Positions 42,695-51,995 of a stretch of 64,000 nucleotides of DNA are shown piece after piece. The DNA is taken from assembly GCF_039543185.1 (NCBI RefSeq), contig NZ_BAABJG010000015.1, positions 496,001 to 560,000 of the forward strand. The letters are read 5' to 3'. This DNA is from Paenibacillus_S vulneris. Its GTDB lineage: Bacteria > Bacillota > Bacilli > Paenibacillales > NBRC-103111. The position numbers and the translations under genes were made by a program. Numbering within the stretch: the stretch's first letter is position 1; each line of letters begins with the position of its first letter. The notes under the pieces were generated by a model that did no database searches, was not told the DNA's origin, and worked only from the letters and a program-made list of their open reading frames with translations.

Positions 42695-42721
42695 TACACT
42701 TAAAGTGTAAGATGATCTTAC
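42695..42721. promoter_or_regulatory. Two adjoining palindromes in the rph leader
   Basis: TACACTT-A-AAGTGTA (42695-42709) and GTAAGAT-G-ATCTTAC (42707-42721) are perfect 7+1+7 palindromes overlapping by 3 bp, about 30-60 nt downstream of the predicted rph start. They may be repressor sites or an RNA switch. Confidence 0.5.
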
Positions 42722-42759
42722 TTTGCAATCTTGACCGTAAAAAAAACGGTCGTAGTCCG

Positions 42760-42788
42760 ATTATATCATTGTGTCTCTTTATATGCAA
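42760..42788 (-). promoter_or_regulatory. SigA promoter of rph
   Basis: Minus strand TTGCAT, 17-bp spacer, perfect TATAAT. Predicted start near 42753, leaving a leader of about 120 nt. Confidence 0.8.
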
Positions 42789-42898
42789 TATTTAAGAACC
42801 TGGTACAACTGTCCAGGTTCTTTTTGGTTTATAATAGGCAGCTGCTAACTTTGGCAAGCTTCCATTAATCTTTTCATGTGACAGTGCCGTTACGTTCT

Positions 42899-43389
42899 TT
42901 ATAGTCCGTGTACGGACTTGCTTAATCTCGCCAATAACCGCAGACTGAGTTCCGTCCATATCGCGCTATAAAGCAAACAAAATAATAAAATATAGATGGC
43001 CGTAGTGATATCGAAGCTCGCAGCGACTGAAGGTCCGATCAGCGGAAAGCGAATGGCGTATAACAGCAGTGCAATTCCGGCCCATAATGCAAGAGCGAAC
43101 AACGAGACAGCCTGGATCCGGTTTTTGGAGCGCGCTATGCTAAAGCCTAGTACCAGCCCAAGCAATCCTGCCTGAAGGTCATGAGAAATAACGGCGTCAG
43201 CAATAAAACCATATCTCTCCCCCGCCCTGCCAAATCCCATCTTCCGTACTGCGGTCCCCGCACTCTCCGTGATTGCATGATTCTCATGATATCCTCCAAA
43301 AGAAGCGGAAGATAAATGACGGCTATGGTGAGCATTACTGCACACGATTCTGTCTTCAACCCAGTCATGAGGCTGAATCCGGCTATCAT
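42899..43389 (-). pseudogene. Frameshifted small membrane-protein gene
   Basis: One frame (43389-43147) encodes the hydrophobic helices MLTIAVIYLPLLLEDI and VLLLTPLFLMTF and then stops. A second frame continues with LQAGLLGLVLGFSIARSKNR, SLFALALWAGIALLLYAI and YILLFCLLYSAIW to 42899. A single-base shift near 43185 would join them into one five-helix protein of about 160 residues. No ribosome site is clear at the 5' end. Function unknown. Confidence 0.5.
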
Positions 43390-43467
43390 TAATGGTTTTC
43401 ATCAATCATCGTCACATTAGACGCCCAATGATAATACCCTACATTATCCGATGAAAGGGGAATCGAA

Positions 43468-45096
43468 ATGAACCGGAAACTAACATTCGATTATATCATT
43501 GTGGGTACGGGGCCAGCGGGAGCTGTTCTTGCAAAAACACTGACCGATGATAAAAGAACATCCGTTCTCGTATTGGAGGCTGGCGAAAACAACGACCGGG
43601 ACAAAGCGATCAGGGATTCTTCTGAGGCCCTGGAGCTTGAAGAACATTTTTTTCCAAAATATTTTTGGCAAGGAGAAGGTGTTCCCCAAAAAGGGCTCGA
43701 CGATCGTGCTTTCGAATGGACTACAGGGCGCCTATCGGGAGGCGGCTCCTCCATTAACGGCGAGCAGTATGTTCGGCCTACTCCTGCAGTATTAAAAGAA
43801 TGGGAACAGCTATTGGGTCCGCTGTGGTCTCCGAGACGGGCAATTCGTCGGTTTAAACGTTTGGAAAAGTACAACGGCAAAACCAGCAATAAAGCGGCAA
43901 GAGGATTTAAGGGAAGGATCGACATAAGGCAAACCCCCACGGAGCCGACGGGGATGACAAGAAAACTGATTACGGGAATAGAGCAGGCCACTGGTTTGCC
44001 CGAGATTCTCGATTATAACGATCCAAATACAACGCTGGGGCCCTTCACCCGATGGCAGCTGTATCAAAATCCGGACGGCCGCAGGGAGAGCTCTTCTACT
44101 GCTTTCTTATCTTCCGATATTATGACTGCCGGTGGACATGGAGTAAATGGACGCAAGCTTAAAGTGATATATAAATCGACGGCTTTAAGGGTTCTTTTTA
44201 CCGGCAATAAGGCTGTTGGCGTTCAGTTTTTACGCGAAGGCAGATGCATAACCGCTTCCGCAAAAAAAAAAGTGATTATATCTGCCGGCATCAATAGTGC
44301 TCAGCTATTAATGTTATCCGGCATCGGTCCTGGTAAATTACTTAAGCAGGCCGGCATCCCGGTGATTTTCAATAATCCGCACGTAGGTAAGAGCATAAGA
44401 AATCATACGCTCAACTTTGCCGTATTCTCTGCCAATCCTAGAGATCATGCGCTCCCCGCGAATGACCCGAACAGCTTATACTCTGGAGGAGCGTTCTTGC
44501 CCGACCCTACCGGAGCCGCACCTGGCAGGCGTGCTGTACAACTCATAGGTTTGGGTTCGAAGGGCATGCTAACATTGGCAATTCTATATCTTCGGCCGAA
44601 AAGCCGAGGAAGCATTCGTATTCAAAATAACGACCCGTTAAAAATCGTGCTTGCGGACGAAGGATTTATCGCTAATCCTGAGGATATGGAAGCAATAAAA
44701 AATATTTTTAGAATATATGTAAAAAATATTGCTGCAGAATTAGAAGCAATAGACCCGTCTTACAAGCTCATTTCGCCTGAACCCGACGTTATTGATAACG
44801 ATTCGAAATTGGAACAATATATCAAGGAGAATTTCGATCATAACCATCATCAGCAAAGCTTTTTACGGATGGCTCCGTTAAAGAACGGCGGTGTAGTTGA
44901 TCGTAGAGGTCGCGTTCATGGTGTAAAAAATTTAATAGTAGCCGATGCTTCCATTATCCCTTTTACCGTTGACGGCAATACCTCGGCTCCCACATTTCTT
45001 ATTGGTTACACAATTGCACGCCAGTTAAAGCTTCAAAACCAAAGAAGAATAAATCGAAAACTTTCAAGGCATTTGTTCGAAACGGTGGAAGAATAA
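43468..45096 (+). CDS. GMC family FAD oxidoreductase
   Basis: A 542-residue flavoenzyme. The Rossmann dinucleotide motif GTGPAGAVLA (about 13-22), then LVLEAGEN; the GMC signature GRLSGGGSSINGEQYVRPTP (about 88-107); C-terminal signature VADASIIPFTVDGNTSAPTF with catalytic-region His-His (NHHQQSFLRMAP). The family oxidises alcohols, sugars or choline. Strong ribosome site (GAAAGGGG) before the ATG; monocistronic, with terminator. Confidence 0.92.
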   Translation: MNRKLTFDYIIVGTGPAGAVLAKTLTDDKRTSVLVLEAGENNDRDKAIRDSSEALELEEHFFPKYFWQGEGVPQKGLDDRAFEWTTGRLSGGGSSINGEQYVRPTPAVLKEWEQLLGPLWSPRRAIRRFKRLEKYNGKTSNKAARGFKGRIDIRQTPTEPTGMTRKLITGIEQATGLPEILDYNDPNTTLGPFTRWQLYQNPDGRRESSSTAFLSSDIMTAGGHGVNGRKLKVIYKSTALRVLFTGNKAVGVQFLREGRCITASAKKKVIISAGINSAQLLMLSGIGPGKLLKQAGIPVIFNNPHVGKSIRNHTLNFAVFSANPRDHALPANDPNSLYSGGAFLPDPTGAAPGRRAVQLIGLGSKGMLTLAILYLRPKSRGSIRIQNNDPLKIVLADEGFIANPEDMEAIKNIFRIYVKNIAAELEAIDPSYKLISPEPDVIDNDSKLEQYIKENFDHNHHQQSFLRMAPLKNGGVVDRRGRVHGVKNLIVADASIIPFTVDGNTSAPTFLIGYTIARQLKLQNQRRINRKLSRHLFETVEE

Positions 45097-45120
45097 CAAA
45101 AGTTCAGCATTCCCGATCAA

Positions 45121-45151
45121 AAAACATCGCCTCAAATAGCTGCGATGTTTT
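45121..45151. terminator. Bidirectional terminator
   Basis: AAAACATCGC / GCGATGTTTT perfect 10-bp stem with 11-nt loop, between the convergent GMC and DUF1259 genes; T tail on the plus side. Confidence 0.8.
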
Positions 45152-45162
45152 TTGATGATAGT

Positions 45163-45579
45163 TTATCCCAAAAATGCAATCGAACGTTTTACTTTCCTTG
45201 CAAAATCTACTGGCTTATCAATCGATTCCCAGTGAATATACATTAGACGCGGGTTCTCAAACAGCCAGTGATTATGAACTGCTGTTACTTTAATTCCGTT
45301 TTTGCGAAGATTGGACAGTAACTGATTTACTTGGTTTTGAAAGAGGGCTGTTTCCCCTAAACATAATGCACGACCAGAACTGTCCAAGGATTCAAAAGAG
45401 AACAGCTGATAACGGACCAATGGCGATGTGGTGCGTCTTCCTAATATCGAGGCGTTAACTTTCCGATTTCTACTGACAAAACATACGGGTCCTTTTGTAA
45501 TCTCATGCTCTGTACCACCTAAAATGCTAGAAAATTGGTTACATAGTCTTTTAAAGCGGGGACTTACTTTCACAGCCAT
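45163..45579 (-). CDS. DUF1259-like protein, copy 2
   Basis: A 138-residue protein without signal peptide. It shares the LGETAL/V-FQNQVNQLLSNLRK block and TAVHNHWLFENPRLMYIHWE with the preceding gene, features of DUF1259 (LppY/LpqO) proteins, in which the HNHW-type His may bind metal. The family function is unknown. It is a tandem duplicate of the gene at 45639 (59 bp apart, most residues identical or similar in the second half). GGAAAGGA-type ribosome site. Confidence 0.82.
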   Translation of the reverse strand: MAVKVSPRFKRLCNQFSSILGGTEHEITKGPVCFVSRNRKVNASILGRRTTSPLVRYQLFSFESLDSSGRALCLGETALFQNQVNQLLSNLRKNGIKVTAVHNHWLFENPRLMYIHWESIDKPVDFARKVKRSIAFLG

Positions 45580-45638
45580 ATGAATCCTTCCTTTCGCTTT
45601 TATGATAAAATTCCTCTGCTCATACTGAACAGCTGCAA

Positions 45639-46058
45639 TTAACCCAAGAATGCAATGGATTCTTTGGTTCTTCTAGCAAAAACAACGGGATTCATAACGG
45701 CTTCCCAATGCATATACATTAAGCGAGGATTTTCTTTTAACCAGTGATTATGGACCGCAGTGACTTTAATTCCGCGTTTACGAAGATTCGACATTAATCG
45801 GTTAACCTGATTTTGATGTACCGCAGTCTCGCCTAAACAAAGTGCCCTTCCCGAAGCATCAAGAGATTCAAACGAAAACATTTGCATTTGAACTAATGGG
45901 GAAAGGGTTCTTCTTCCCAAGATCCTCGCCCGAAGATTCGTCATTCGTGTAACAAAACAAACAGGACCCTGATCGATCTCAGATTCTCCCCCCAAAATTC
46001 TTCCAAATTGGATGCAAAGCTTTCTGAATCGTGGGCTTACCTTCACATGTTCTGCCAT
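45639..46058 (-). CDS. DUF1259-like protein, copy 1
   Basis: A 139-residue protein beginning MAEHVKVSPRFRKLCIQFGR; ATG 46058 is chosen because AAAGGAGG lies 7 bp before it. Contains the same CLGETAVHQNQVNRLMSNLR and TAVHNHWLKENPRLMYMHWE blocks as copy 2. Probably cotranscribed with it. Full-length DUF1259 proteins often carry two such halves in one chain; here two short genes could encode a heterodimeric equivalent. Confidence 0.82.
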   Translation of the reverse strand: MAEHVKVSPRFRKLCIQFGRILGGESEIDQGPVCFVTRMTNLRARILGRRTLSPLVQMQMFSFESLDASGRALCLGETAVHQNQVNRLMSNLRKRGIKVTAVHNHWLKENPRLMYMHWEAVMNPVVFARRTKESIAFLG

Positions 46059-46187
46059 ATAAATCCTCCTTTTAGCAATGTCTACATACCATATGATCAA
46101 AGGGGAGAACTGGAATAGGCAAAGACAAGTGTTATCAATAATTCGGGCATAAGCAGTCTATGACAGAAGCTTGATGCCACAAAATGA

Positions 46188-46212
46188 AAAAGCCGCATCG
46201 GATGCGGCTTTT
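46188..46212 (-). terminator. Hairpin terminator, distal of two
   Basis: AAAAGCCGCATC / GATGCGGCTTTT perfect 12-bp stem with a one-base loop, minus-strand tail TTTTTC. It lies 115 bp beyond the proximal terminator of the zinc-ribbon gene. Confidence 0.7.
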
Positions 46213-46304
46213 CAGCTAAAAATTTATAAATCCTTCTTGATCAGTTTCATAAGGACAACATCTGATATAGATTACCTGGAATGATATTATCCGAAACGTT
46301 AAAA

Positions 46305-46329
46305 AAGAGCCTGCCGAAGGCAAGCTCTT
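46305..46329 (-). terminator. Terminator of the zinc-ribbon gene
   Basis: AAGAGC..GCC-gaa-GGC..GCTCTT stem with TTTTTT on the minus strand, 20 bp after the stop at 46349. Confidence 0.8.
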
Positions 46330-46348
46330 CCTTCAAACTCTTCCATGT

Positions 46349-46504
46349 TCAACCCTTCAGAGACAATAGCCAATCCGAGTAACATTCATTGCATAAAAGC
46401 TCAATGTCTTCCTCAAGGCCGTCCTTATCATAAAGGGTGATACTATGAGCCGTTTCATCATGATGGTTTGCACTTTTTTTACAATAATAACATTCATAAG
46501 TCAA
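46349..46504 (-). CDS. Zinc-ribbon miniprotein
   Basis: A 51-residue protein with two CxxC knuckles, CYYC near the start and CNEC near residue 40, joined by an acidic stretch; a single zinc site is likely. TTG 46504 has GGAG 8 bp upstream and removes a hydrophobic N-terminal extension that lacks its own ribosome site. Two close terminators mark it as a separate unit. Function unknown; nucleic-acid or protein binding is typical of such folds. Confidence 0.65.
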   Translation of the reverse strand: MTYECYYCKKSANHHDETAHSITLYDKDGLEEDIELLCNECYSDWLLSLKG

Positions 46505-46794
46505 AGTACTCACTCCAATTAGATATTTGAATAGATCAAGTACAATGAACAGTGTTCCCCCGACTTTTTTATGATAAACCAATATAAATAAAGGCAATGG
46601 GTTTATTCGATGCCCCTGGGTATTCTATACTTAATCAGGCTCAAGCTTCCGCTTCCAAATTAAGGGTCTGAACCCCTTAGCATATCACCGATCAGGCGGG
46701 GAAGGATAAATGTTGGATTTCCTTTGCTTTGGAATGTCGATTCAAGGGATTGGAATGTTTTTTGGCATAACGAACTTAAGGGGGATTTATCTAC

Positions 46795-47907
46795 GTGCTG
46801 CGCTTGTCTCTGCTAATCGGGGTTTTGTTCACCATGATCGCTTCACCTATGGATGCTTACGCTTTGAATTCGATACAGGGTAGTGGAGTTAAGGATGAGG
46901 TGACTGTATTTATACAGCAGTTGTATAAGGATCGCAATAGCCTCCTCATTCATCAGCAGCCCGAAGCTATCCAGAAGTACTACAATCAAACCGAAAGTGC
47001 GAGCAGGTATGCTTATCAAATGGAGCTTAAACGTGCAAAATATATCCAGACCTGGGCCAAGAAACGCGGCGTTCGACTGGTCTCTGCCGAGCCGGTTATT
47101 CGAATTGCACGCATCAAAAAGAACGACAACCTAGCCACGGTTTCACTGGTTCAGTCGGCAAAAATATCCTACGAGTACGAATCGCATCACCTGCCCCCTC
47201 AATCGTTCGGAATTGGTACACGGCATGCTCTTACATTGATCAAGGAGCGGGATGAGTGGATTGTGAAAAAGGAATGGTATCTGGATCCGCTCGAGGAGAA
47301 CCCGGATTTAATACCTGATTCCCCGGCCGGCTTCCCCCAGCTGGCTCCTCATCATGAAGCTTCTCAGACAAAGGGACGGTACAATCGGGAACGCGCGGTC
47401 GCTTACGCCAATAAATATGCGGGGTTAGCCTGGGGGGCTGGAAATAACAATCGGTATAACCGGAAATATCGGGATTATACGCCTCTTGGAGGAGACTGTA
47501 CGAATTTTGCCTCCCAAGTTCTTGGCGATGCTAAGGAAGGCGGCGGCTTGCCGATGTCAAATATATGGAGATACCATGGAGGGGGAAGCCAATCCTGGGT
47601 GCAGACGGATGCCTTTGAACATTTCTTGCTGTACTCGGGGTACGGCCGGCTCATTGGCAAAGGAACCTTCACGGAAGTTACCCGGCCCAGTGATAAGCAT
47701 CCTCATGGAGCCATCGCGAAATTACAGCCGGGCGATTTGATCGGTTATGTATTGGATGGGGATACTGACCATTTCTCCATCGTAATCGGAGTGGATGCGA
47801 ACGGATATCCTTTGGTAAACTCCCATACCGCCGATCGGTATCGTGTGCCCTTCGACTTGGGCTGGGATCGGACAACCAAATATATATTAATTCATATCAA
47901 CGATTAA
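46795..47907 (+). CDS. Secreted amidase-domain protein (Amidase_6)
   Basis: A 370-residue exported protein. Signal peptide (about 1-24); N-terminal region (about 30-185) of unknown fold; C-terminal putative amidase domain (about 198-368) of the papain-like NlpC/P60-related type with catalytic Cys in LGGDCTNFASQVL and His in DHFSIVIG. Such proteins are thought to act on peptidoglycan or spore cortex peptides. GTG start behind AAGGGGG. Confidence 0.85.
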   Translation: MLRLSLLIGVLFTMIASPMDAYALNSIQGSGVKDEVTVFIQQLYKDRNSLLIHQQPEAIQKYYNQTESASRYAYQMELKRAKYIQTWAKKRGVRLVSAEPVIRIARIKKNDNLATVSLVQSAKISYEYESHHLPPQSFGIGTRHALTLIKERDEWIVKKEWYLDPLEENPDLIPDSPAGFPQLAPHHEASQTKGRYNRERAVAYANKYAGLAWGAGNNNRYNRKYRDYTPLGGDCTNFASQVLGDAKEGGGLPMSNIWRYHGGGSQSWVQTDAFEHFLLYSGYGRLIGKGTFTEVTRPSDKHPHGAIAKLQPGDLIGYVLDGDTDHFSIVIGVDANGYPLVNSHTADRYRVPFDLGWDRTTKYILIHIND

Positions 47908-47978
47908 AAGGCGCGGAGAAGTCTACCTCCAGGAGCTTGTTCATATAATGATTTGGACAAATCCTTTGGGGTGAAAAG

Positions 47979-49514
47979 ATGAAGCTTCCCGCCTTTATTA
48001 AACAAACAGCGCTGCGTTCTAGCGCTATTTTTCTTATTAAACTTATCGGACTGGCAGTCCGTATTCCTTTATTTCGGCTGCTTGGTCCTGAAGGCACGGG
48101 CATTTACCAGATGGTTTACTCCATATACGGCTTCGCTCTAACATTGATTTCCGGAGGATTTCCAACCTCCTTGGCGCTAATGACCGCAAAAGATCAGGAA
48201 CGAGGACAGCGGTTTTTTCACAATATAGCGATCCCTTTCTTCATGCTGGGGACTAGCCTGGGCATCCTGTTCTTCGTTCTGGCTCCCCAACTTGCTCATT
48301 TTTTTGGTGACGACCGATTAACGTTTCCGCTCCGCTGTATGGTGCCTGCTCTTGCAATCGTCCCTCTTCTGCAGCTGTATCGCGGCTACCTGCAAGGTCT
48401 TGAATATTATGGGATGGTATCCGTATCCGAAATGGTAGAACAAATCATTCGCGTCGGCACGATGCTGCTGCTAGTCATCCTATGGATGAATTATGGTATT
48501 CATGCCGCTGCGGGTGGAGCGGTCTTCGGCGCCTTTACAGGTGCTTGTATAGCACTGGGTTTTCTTATCATTTGGTTTTACTGCCATTCCAGGGGATCGT
48601 CTATTGGAAGCTTCAGGTCTGTTAGAAGCCCAGCCTACCGCTGGCTGGTCATCGGGCCAGGCGTATTCTGGTTCATTCAATCCTCCCTGGCCATTACCCT
48701 CACCCGCTTAATTGTACCAGCCTCCGACGTTTTGGATGCCCTAATTATCCCCAATCGGCTGCAGGTATCGGGACTTAGTCAAACGGAAGCGTTCGCGATG
48801 TTCGGAGAAATCTTCGGAATGGCGGCGACGATCGTTTATTTACCCACGATGGTCACCGCTGCACTATCGTTTACAACTGCTCCCAAATTGACGGCCGATT
48901 GGGAGAGCGGCAAGACCAAAGAGTTTGCCGAGCGTTCCAATCTATCCCTAGAAATCGGATGGATATTGGGCATCAGTTCGATGATGTTTCTATATGCACA
49001 TGCCGCTGAGCTGTCTAATCTAATTTTCGGCAGCCTTGGGGCAGCCGAGGCGATACGATGTTTGGCCTTCGCCCCTCTCATTACCGGGATACGGGAGCTA
49101 ACGACGACAATGTTATGGGCCTCCGAGCAAAAGACGATCCCCCTGTTCGGGCTTCTCTTCGGATTAATCGGCTCTGCCGCAGCCGCATATTATTTCGTTG
49201 CCATTCCAGGATTCGGCTATTCCGGAGCGGCGATAGGTGTCTTCACACTGGAATGCATTGCACTGGTTTGGAACATCAGTTTTCTGAGAAAACGATGCCG
49301 AGGTATCTTCCCCCTGCAGCCTTTAGCTATCGGGACGTTGTTCCTGGCCGGAGTCGGTATCCTGTACAAGCCATATGCTGCCTTCCTGCTATATATCGGT
49401 GCCGAATCCGCTTTGGCCCGTTCTATTGGCGGTTTATTATTTTTCGCTGTTTGCATGGGCCTCTACTTAGCCCTTCGATTGCTGGGAAAACGGGGACATC
49501 GAGTATTTTCTTGA
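47979..49514 (+). CDS. SpoVB/MurJ-like lipid flippase
   Basis: A 511-residue membrane protein with 12-14 helices of the MOP (MATE-like) superfamily. The N-terminus TALRSSAIFLIKLIGLAVRI followed by PLFRLLGPEGTGIYQMVYSI is the SpoVB signature. Family members move lipid-linked cell-wall precursors, some only during spore-cortex formation. Ribosome site TTGGGGTGAAA before the ATG. Likely monocistronic; Paenibacillus usually has several paralogs, so stage V specificity is not certain. Confidence 0.88.
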   Translation: MKLPAFIKQTALRSSAIFLIKLIGLAVRIPLFRLLGPEGTGIYQMVYSIYGFALTLISGGFPTSLALMTAKDQERGQRFFHNIAIPFFMLGTSLGILFFVLAPQLAHFFGDDRLTFPLRCMVPALAIVPLLQLYRGYLQGLEYYGMVSVSEMVEQIIRVGTMLLLVILWMNYGIHAAAGGAVFGAFTGACIALGFLIIWFYCHSRGSSIGSFRSVRSPAYRWLVIGPGVFWFIQSSLAITLTRLIVPASDVLDALIIPNRLQVSGLSQTEAFAMFGEIFGMAATIVYLPTMVTAALSFTTAPKLTADWESGKTKEFAERSNLSLEIGWILGISSMMFLYAHAAELSNLIFGSLGAAEAIRCLAFAPLITGIRELTTTMLWASEQKTIPLFGLLFGLIGSAAAAYYFVAIPGFGYSGAAIGVFTLECIALVWNISFLRKRCRGIFPLQPLAIGTLFLAGVGILYKPYAAFLLYIGAESALARSIGGLLFFAVCMGLYLALRLLGKRGHRVFS

Positions 49515-49590
49515 GAATCAAAAAGGAATAAGTCGGAGATGATAAACACGTTTACTTATCATTGAAAGAAAATGGGTTTGCGGAGGGAAT

Positions 49591-50754
49591 TTGACTTTGC
49601 ACAGTGAAGACATTCAGATGAAAATTTACGAGTCCGGGGATGAGGCGGCCAAGCTGCTGCCAATTTCGATTGATGAATGGGAAGAACGGGCGAAAAAAAC
49701 GCTTGCCGCCGCACCGTTCGGATATGTTTATGGATCTGCCGGAGCAGGAGATACGAATCGGAGCAATGTGGAGGCGTTTCAAAAGTACCGAATCCGGCCC
49801 CGTGTGTGCTGCGATATTTCCCAGCATGATCTGACTACTTCCCTATTTGGCTGCCGGTTCCCGGTCCCGTTCCTGCTGGCGCCTATCGGTGTCAATACGA
49901 TTCTCCATCCCGACGGCGAGCTCGGTCCTGCTAAAGCAGCGGCAAAGCTTGGCGTTCCTTATATTCTCAGCAATGTTTCCAGTAAGCCTATGGAAGAAGT
50001 GGCAGATGCCATGAAAGATGCGGTTCGGTGGTTTCAATTGTATCCGCCCAAAAATCACGATTTGACCAAAAGCTTTATCAGCCGCGCCGAAGCAGCCGGA
50101 TACTCGGCCATCGTCGTCACAGTGGACTCCACCCTTCTCGGATGGCGCGAAACGGATCTTCGCAATGCTTACCTCCCCTTCCTTTCCGGACAAGGGATGG
50201 GGAATTATTTTACCGATCCCATATTTCTTGCGTTGCTGAAGGAGCCTCCGGAACAAGACAAGAAAGCGGCAGTCAAAAAGGCGCTTGAAGAAGGAAATAA
50301 TACTTGTTTTACATGGAAGGAACTGGATTTCATTCGCAAGCAAACGAAGCTTCCATTATTGATCAAAGGCATCACCCATCCAGACGACGCCATTATGGCG
50401 GTAGAGCACGGTGTAGACGGTATCGTCGTCTCTAACCATGGAGGAAGACAATTGGACGGAGCGGTAGCGACCCTCGATAGTCTTCCTTCGATAGCCGAGG
50501 CGATTAGAGGAAGAGTTCCCGTTCTCCTGGGCAGCGGCATCCGCAGGGGCGCCGACATCATGAAGGCCCTTGCGCTGGGCGCTTCCGCCGTACTCTTGGG
50601 CCGCCCTTATGCTTATGCATTGGCCATAGCAGGAGAAATGGGGGTCGTGCAGCTGCTGGAACACCTTATCGCGGAAACCGAGCTGCAGCTAGCCATCTCC
50701 GGCCGCAGCTGTATTCAGGATGTGGATGCCTCCTTGGTGATAAAAGTGCAGTAG
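49591..50754 (+). CDS. FMN-dependent alpha-hydroxy-acid oxidase, lactate 2-monooxygenase-like
   Basis: A roughly 387-residue TIM-barrel flavoenzyme. The segments YGSAGAGDTNRSNVEAFQKY, VVTVDSTLLGWRETDLRNAY with the GMGNYFTDPIF insertion, and the catalytic SNHGGRQLDGA (active-site His) followed by GSGIRRGADIMKALALGA are those of lactate oxidase / lactate 2-monooxygenase. It would oxidise L-lactate or similar acids with O2. TTG 49591 or 49597 are alternative starts behind GGAGGG. Confidence 0.88.
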   Translation: MTLHSEDIQMKIYESGDEAAKLLPISIDEWEERAKKTLAAAPFGYVYGSAGAGDTNRSNVEAFQKYRIRPRVCCDISQHDLTTSLFGCRFPVPFLLAPIGVNTILHPDGELGPAKAAAKLGVPYILSNVSSKPMEEVADAMKDAVRWFQLYPPKNHDLTKSFISRAEAAGYSAIVVTVDSTLLGWRETDLRNAYLPFLSGQGMGNYFTDPIFLALLKEPPEQDKKAAVKKALEEGNNTCFTWKELDFIRKQTKLPLLIKGITHPDDAIMAVEHGVDGIVVSNHGGRQLDGAVATLDSLPSIAEAIRGRVPVLLGSGIRRGADIMKALALGASAVLLGRPYAYALAIAGEMGVVQLLEHLIAETELQLAISGRSCIQDVDASLVIKVQ

Positions 50755-50853
50755 ATTCTAATTGTTGTTAACTATTGCTTAAGGCTTCGTTCTGTCTGAT
50801 AATCATAATTGAAAGATAAATCATTCACCAATTAGTAGCACTTTGGTGCCGGA

Positions 50854-51876
50854 TTAATTGGCTTGTATAATTAATTCGGCTTCATCCCAGAGCCGCTGTA
50901 GAAACTGCTGCACGTCCTCGGCACGACGCACAAGGCCATCGGATGAAGTAATGCCGAGGTCGATGACGAATTGCTCAAACGCCGGAGCTAGCTCAACTTG
51001 TAGTTTTGGGGCATCTATAGAGAGTATTTTGTGGCACCTAGCGAAAGTCACCCCGATCCAGAACACTGCTTCGCGGTGATATCCGTCACGAATAAGGCTG
51101 CGACTGCCGTCAATCGCAATCGGTCGTGTAGCGGCAGTAATGTCACTGCTGAAGAAGAATGGGGTCTTGGCATGCGCTGCTGCAGCGTCGAAGGTACGGG
51201 CAAGCGCGCTCAGATGATGGCTGGTGCGCTGGGGAGTCCAGTGCTCGCAGCCCAATAACCTCAACAATTCCGGATAGAATTCGGTTCGCCCGAACTCCTG
51301 AAGCACTTTGTACGCAGCCAGATAGCGAAGCCGCACGGTAGGGTTGCGTACAGCTGCGACGAGGAGGACATGTGTGGTGACTCCGGTCATGAACAGCCAT
51401 GACATAAACTGGTCATGCCATGGTGCAGTCAGATCGATATTCTGTAACCCATGTTCTATCTTCTGCTTAGCGTTTTCGCAGCGGCGCCGCACCCATTCCC
51501 TCTCGGCAAAATGGTGCGATACCTTCTGCTGCACGCCGCGCAGCTGTCCGGTTGGATCTGCAATGATGGTATCTACGCGGAAGCTGCCTGCCAGGTGATA
51601 CGATGCCAGTACCTCCTCCGCAGAGGCGATCTGGTTCCACGATATGAAGGTTATTTCGATCAGCACATCACGGTAGATGAACTTCCCCAGTTTTAGAGGT
51701 GCTTTTGCTTCAGTGGTAACAACGACAACATCAATGTCGGAGCCCAATGACATCATTACGTCATCCGGCTGACCAACCGTCGAGCCGCTGAAATACGCCC
51801 CCATAAACCATGCTTCCTGACTAGCATAATGCTTGATCCACTCCGTTGCTGCCTCTCGAGCCGCTCCTATTTTCAT
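50854..51876 (-). CDS. Nucleotidyltransferase-domain protein
   Basis: A 340-residue protein. The Pol-beta-like minimal nucleotidyltransferase motif is split as GSTVG (from residue 31) and GSDIDVVVV (Asp47, Asp49 as metal ligands). The helical C-terminal region (about 130-340) resembles kanamycin-nucleotidyltransferase-type partners. It could adenylylate a small molecule such as an aminoglycoside, but the substrate is not established. Monocistronic. Confidence 0.8.
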   Translation of the reverse strand: MKIGAAREAATEWIKHYASQEAWFMGAYFSGSTVGQPDDVMMSLGSDIDVVVVTTEAKAPLKLGKFIYRDVLIEITFISWNQIASAEEVLASYHLAGSFRVDTIIADPTGQLRGVQQKVSHHFAEREWVRRRCENAKQKIEHGLQNIDLTAPWHDQFMSWLFMTGVTTHVLLVAAVRNPTVRLRYLAAYKVLQEFGRTEFYPELLRLLGCEHWTPQRTSHHLSALARTFDAAAAHAKTPFFFSSDITAATRPIAIDGSRSLIRDGYHREAVFWIGVTFARCHKILSIDAPKLQVELAPAFEQFVIDLGITSSDGLVRRAEDVQQFLQRLWDEAELIIQAN

Positions 51877-51995
51877 GGATTATCCCTCCAAAATTGTATA
51901 TTCTGGTAAGAGCAAACTATAGGTTATCATGGCGTGAATGTCTTCCATAAGCATTACGCAATAGTTTCCACAAAACCACTGCCGTATCCTGCCCG

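Larger units (their letters stand above)
42671..42828 (+). ncRNA. Possible antisense RNA over the rph leader
   Basis: On the plus strand, TTGACA (42671-42676), an 18-bp spacer and TACACT (42695-42700) could start a transcript near 42707. A proper plus-strand terminator AAGAACCTGG/CCAGGTTCTT followed by TTTT lies at 42794-42828. The roughly 120-nt RNA would be complementary to the rph leader and promoter. Without an ORF of note. Hypothesis only. Confidence 0.35.

Noticed and set aside
46598..46794. Riboswitch before the secreted amidase gene
   Set aside because: I looked for a c-di-AMP or similar element because such genes are often riboswitch-controlled, but found only a short AAGGG/CCCTT stem and no conserved core.
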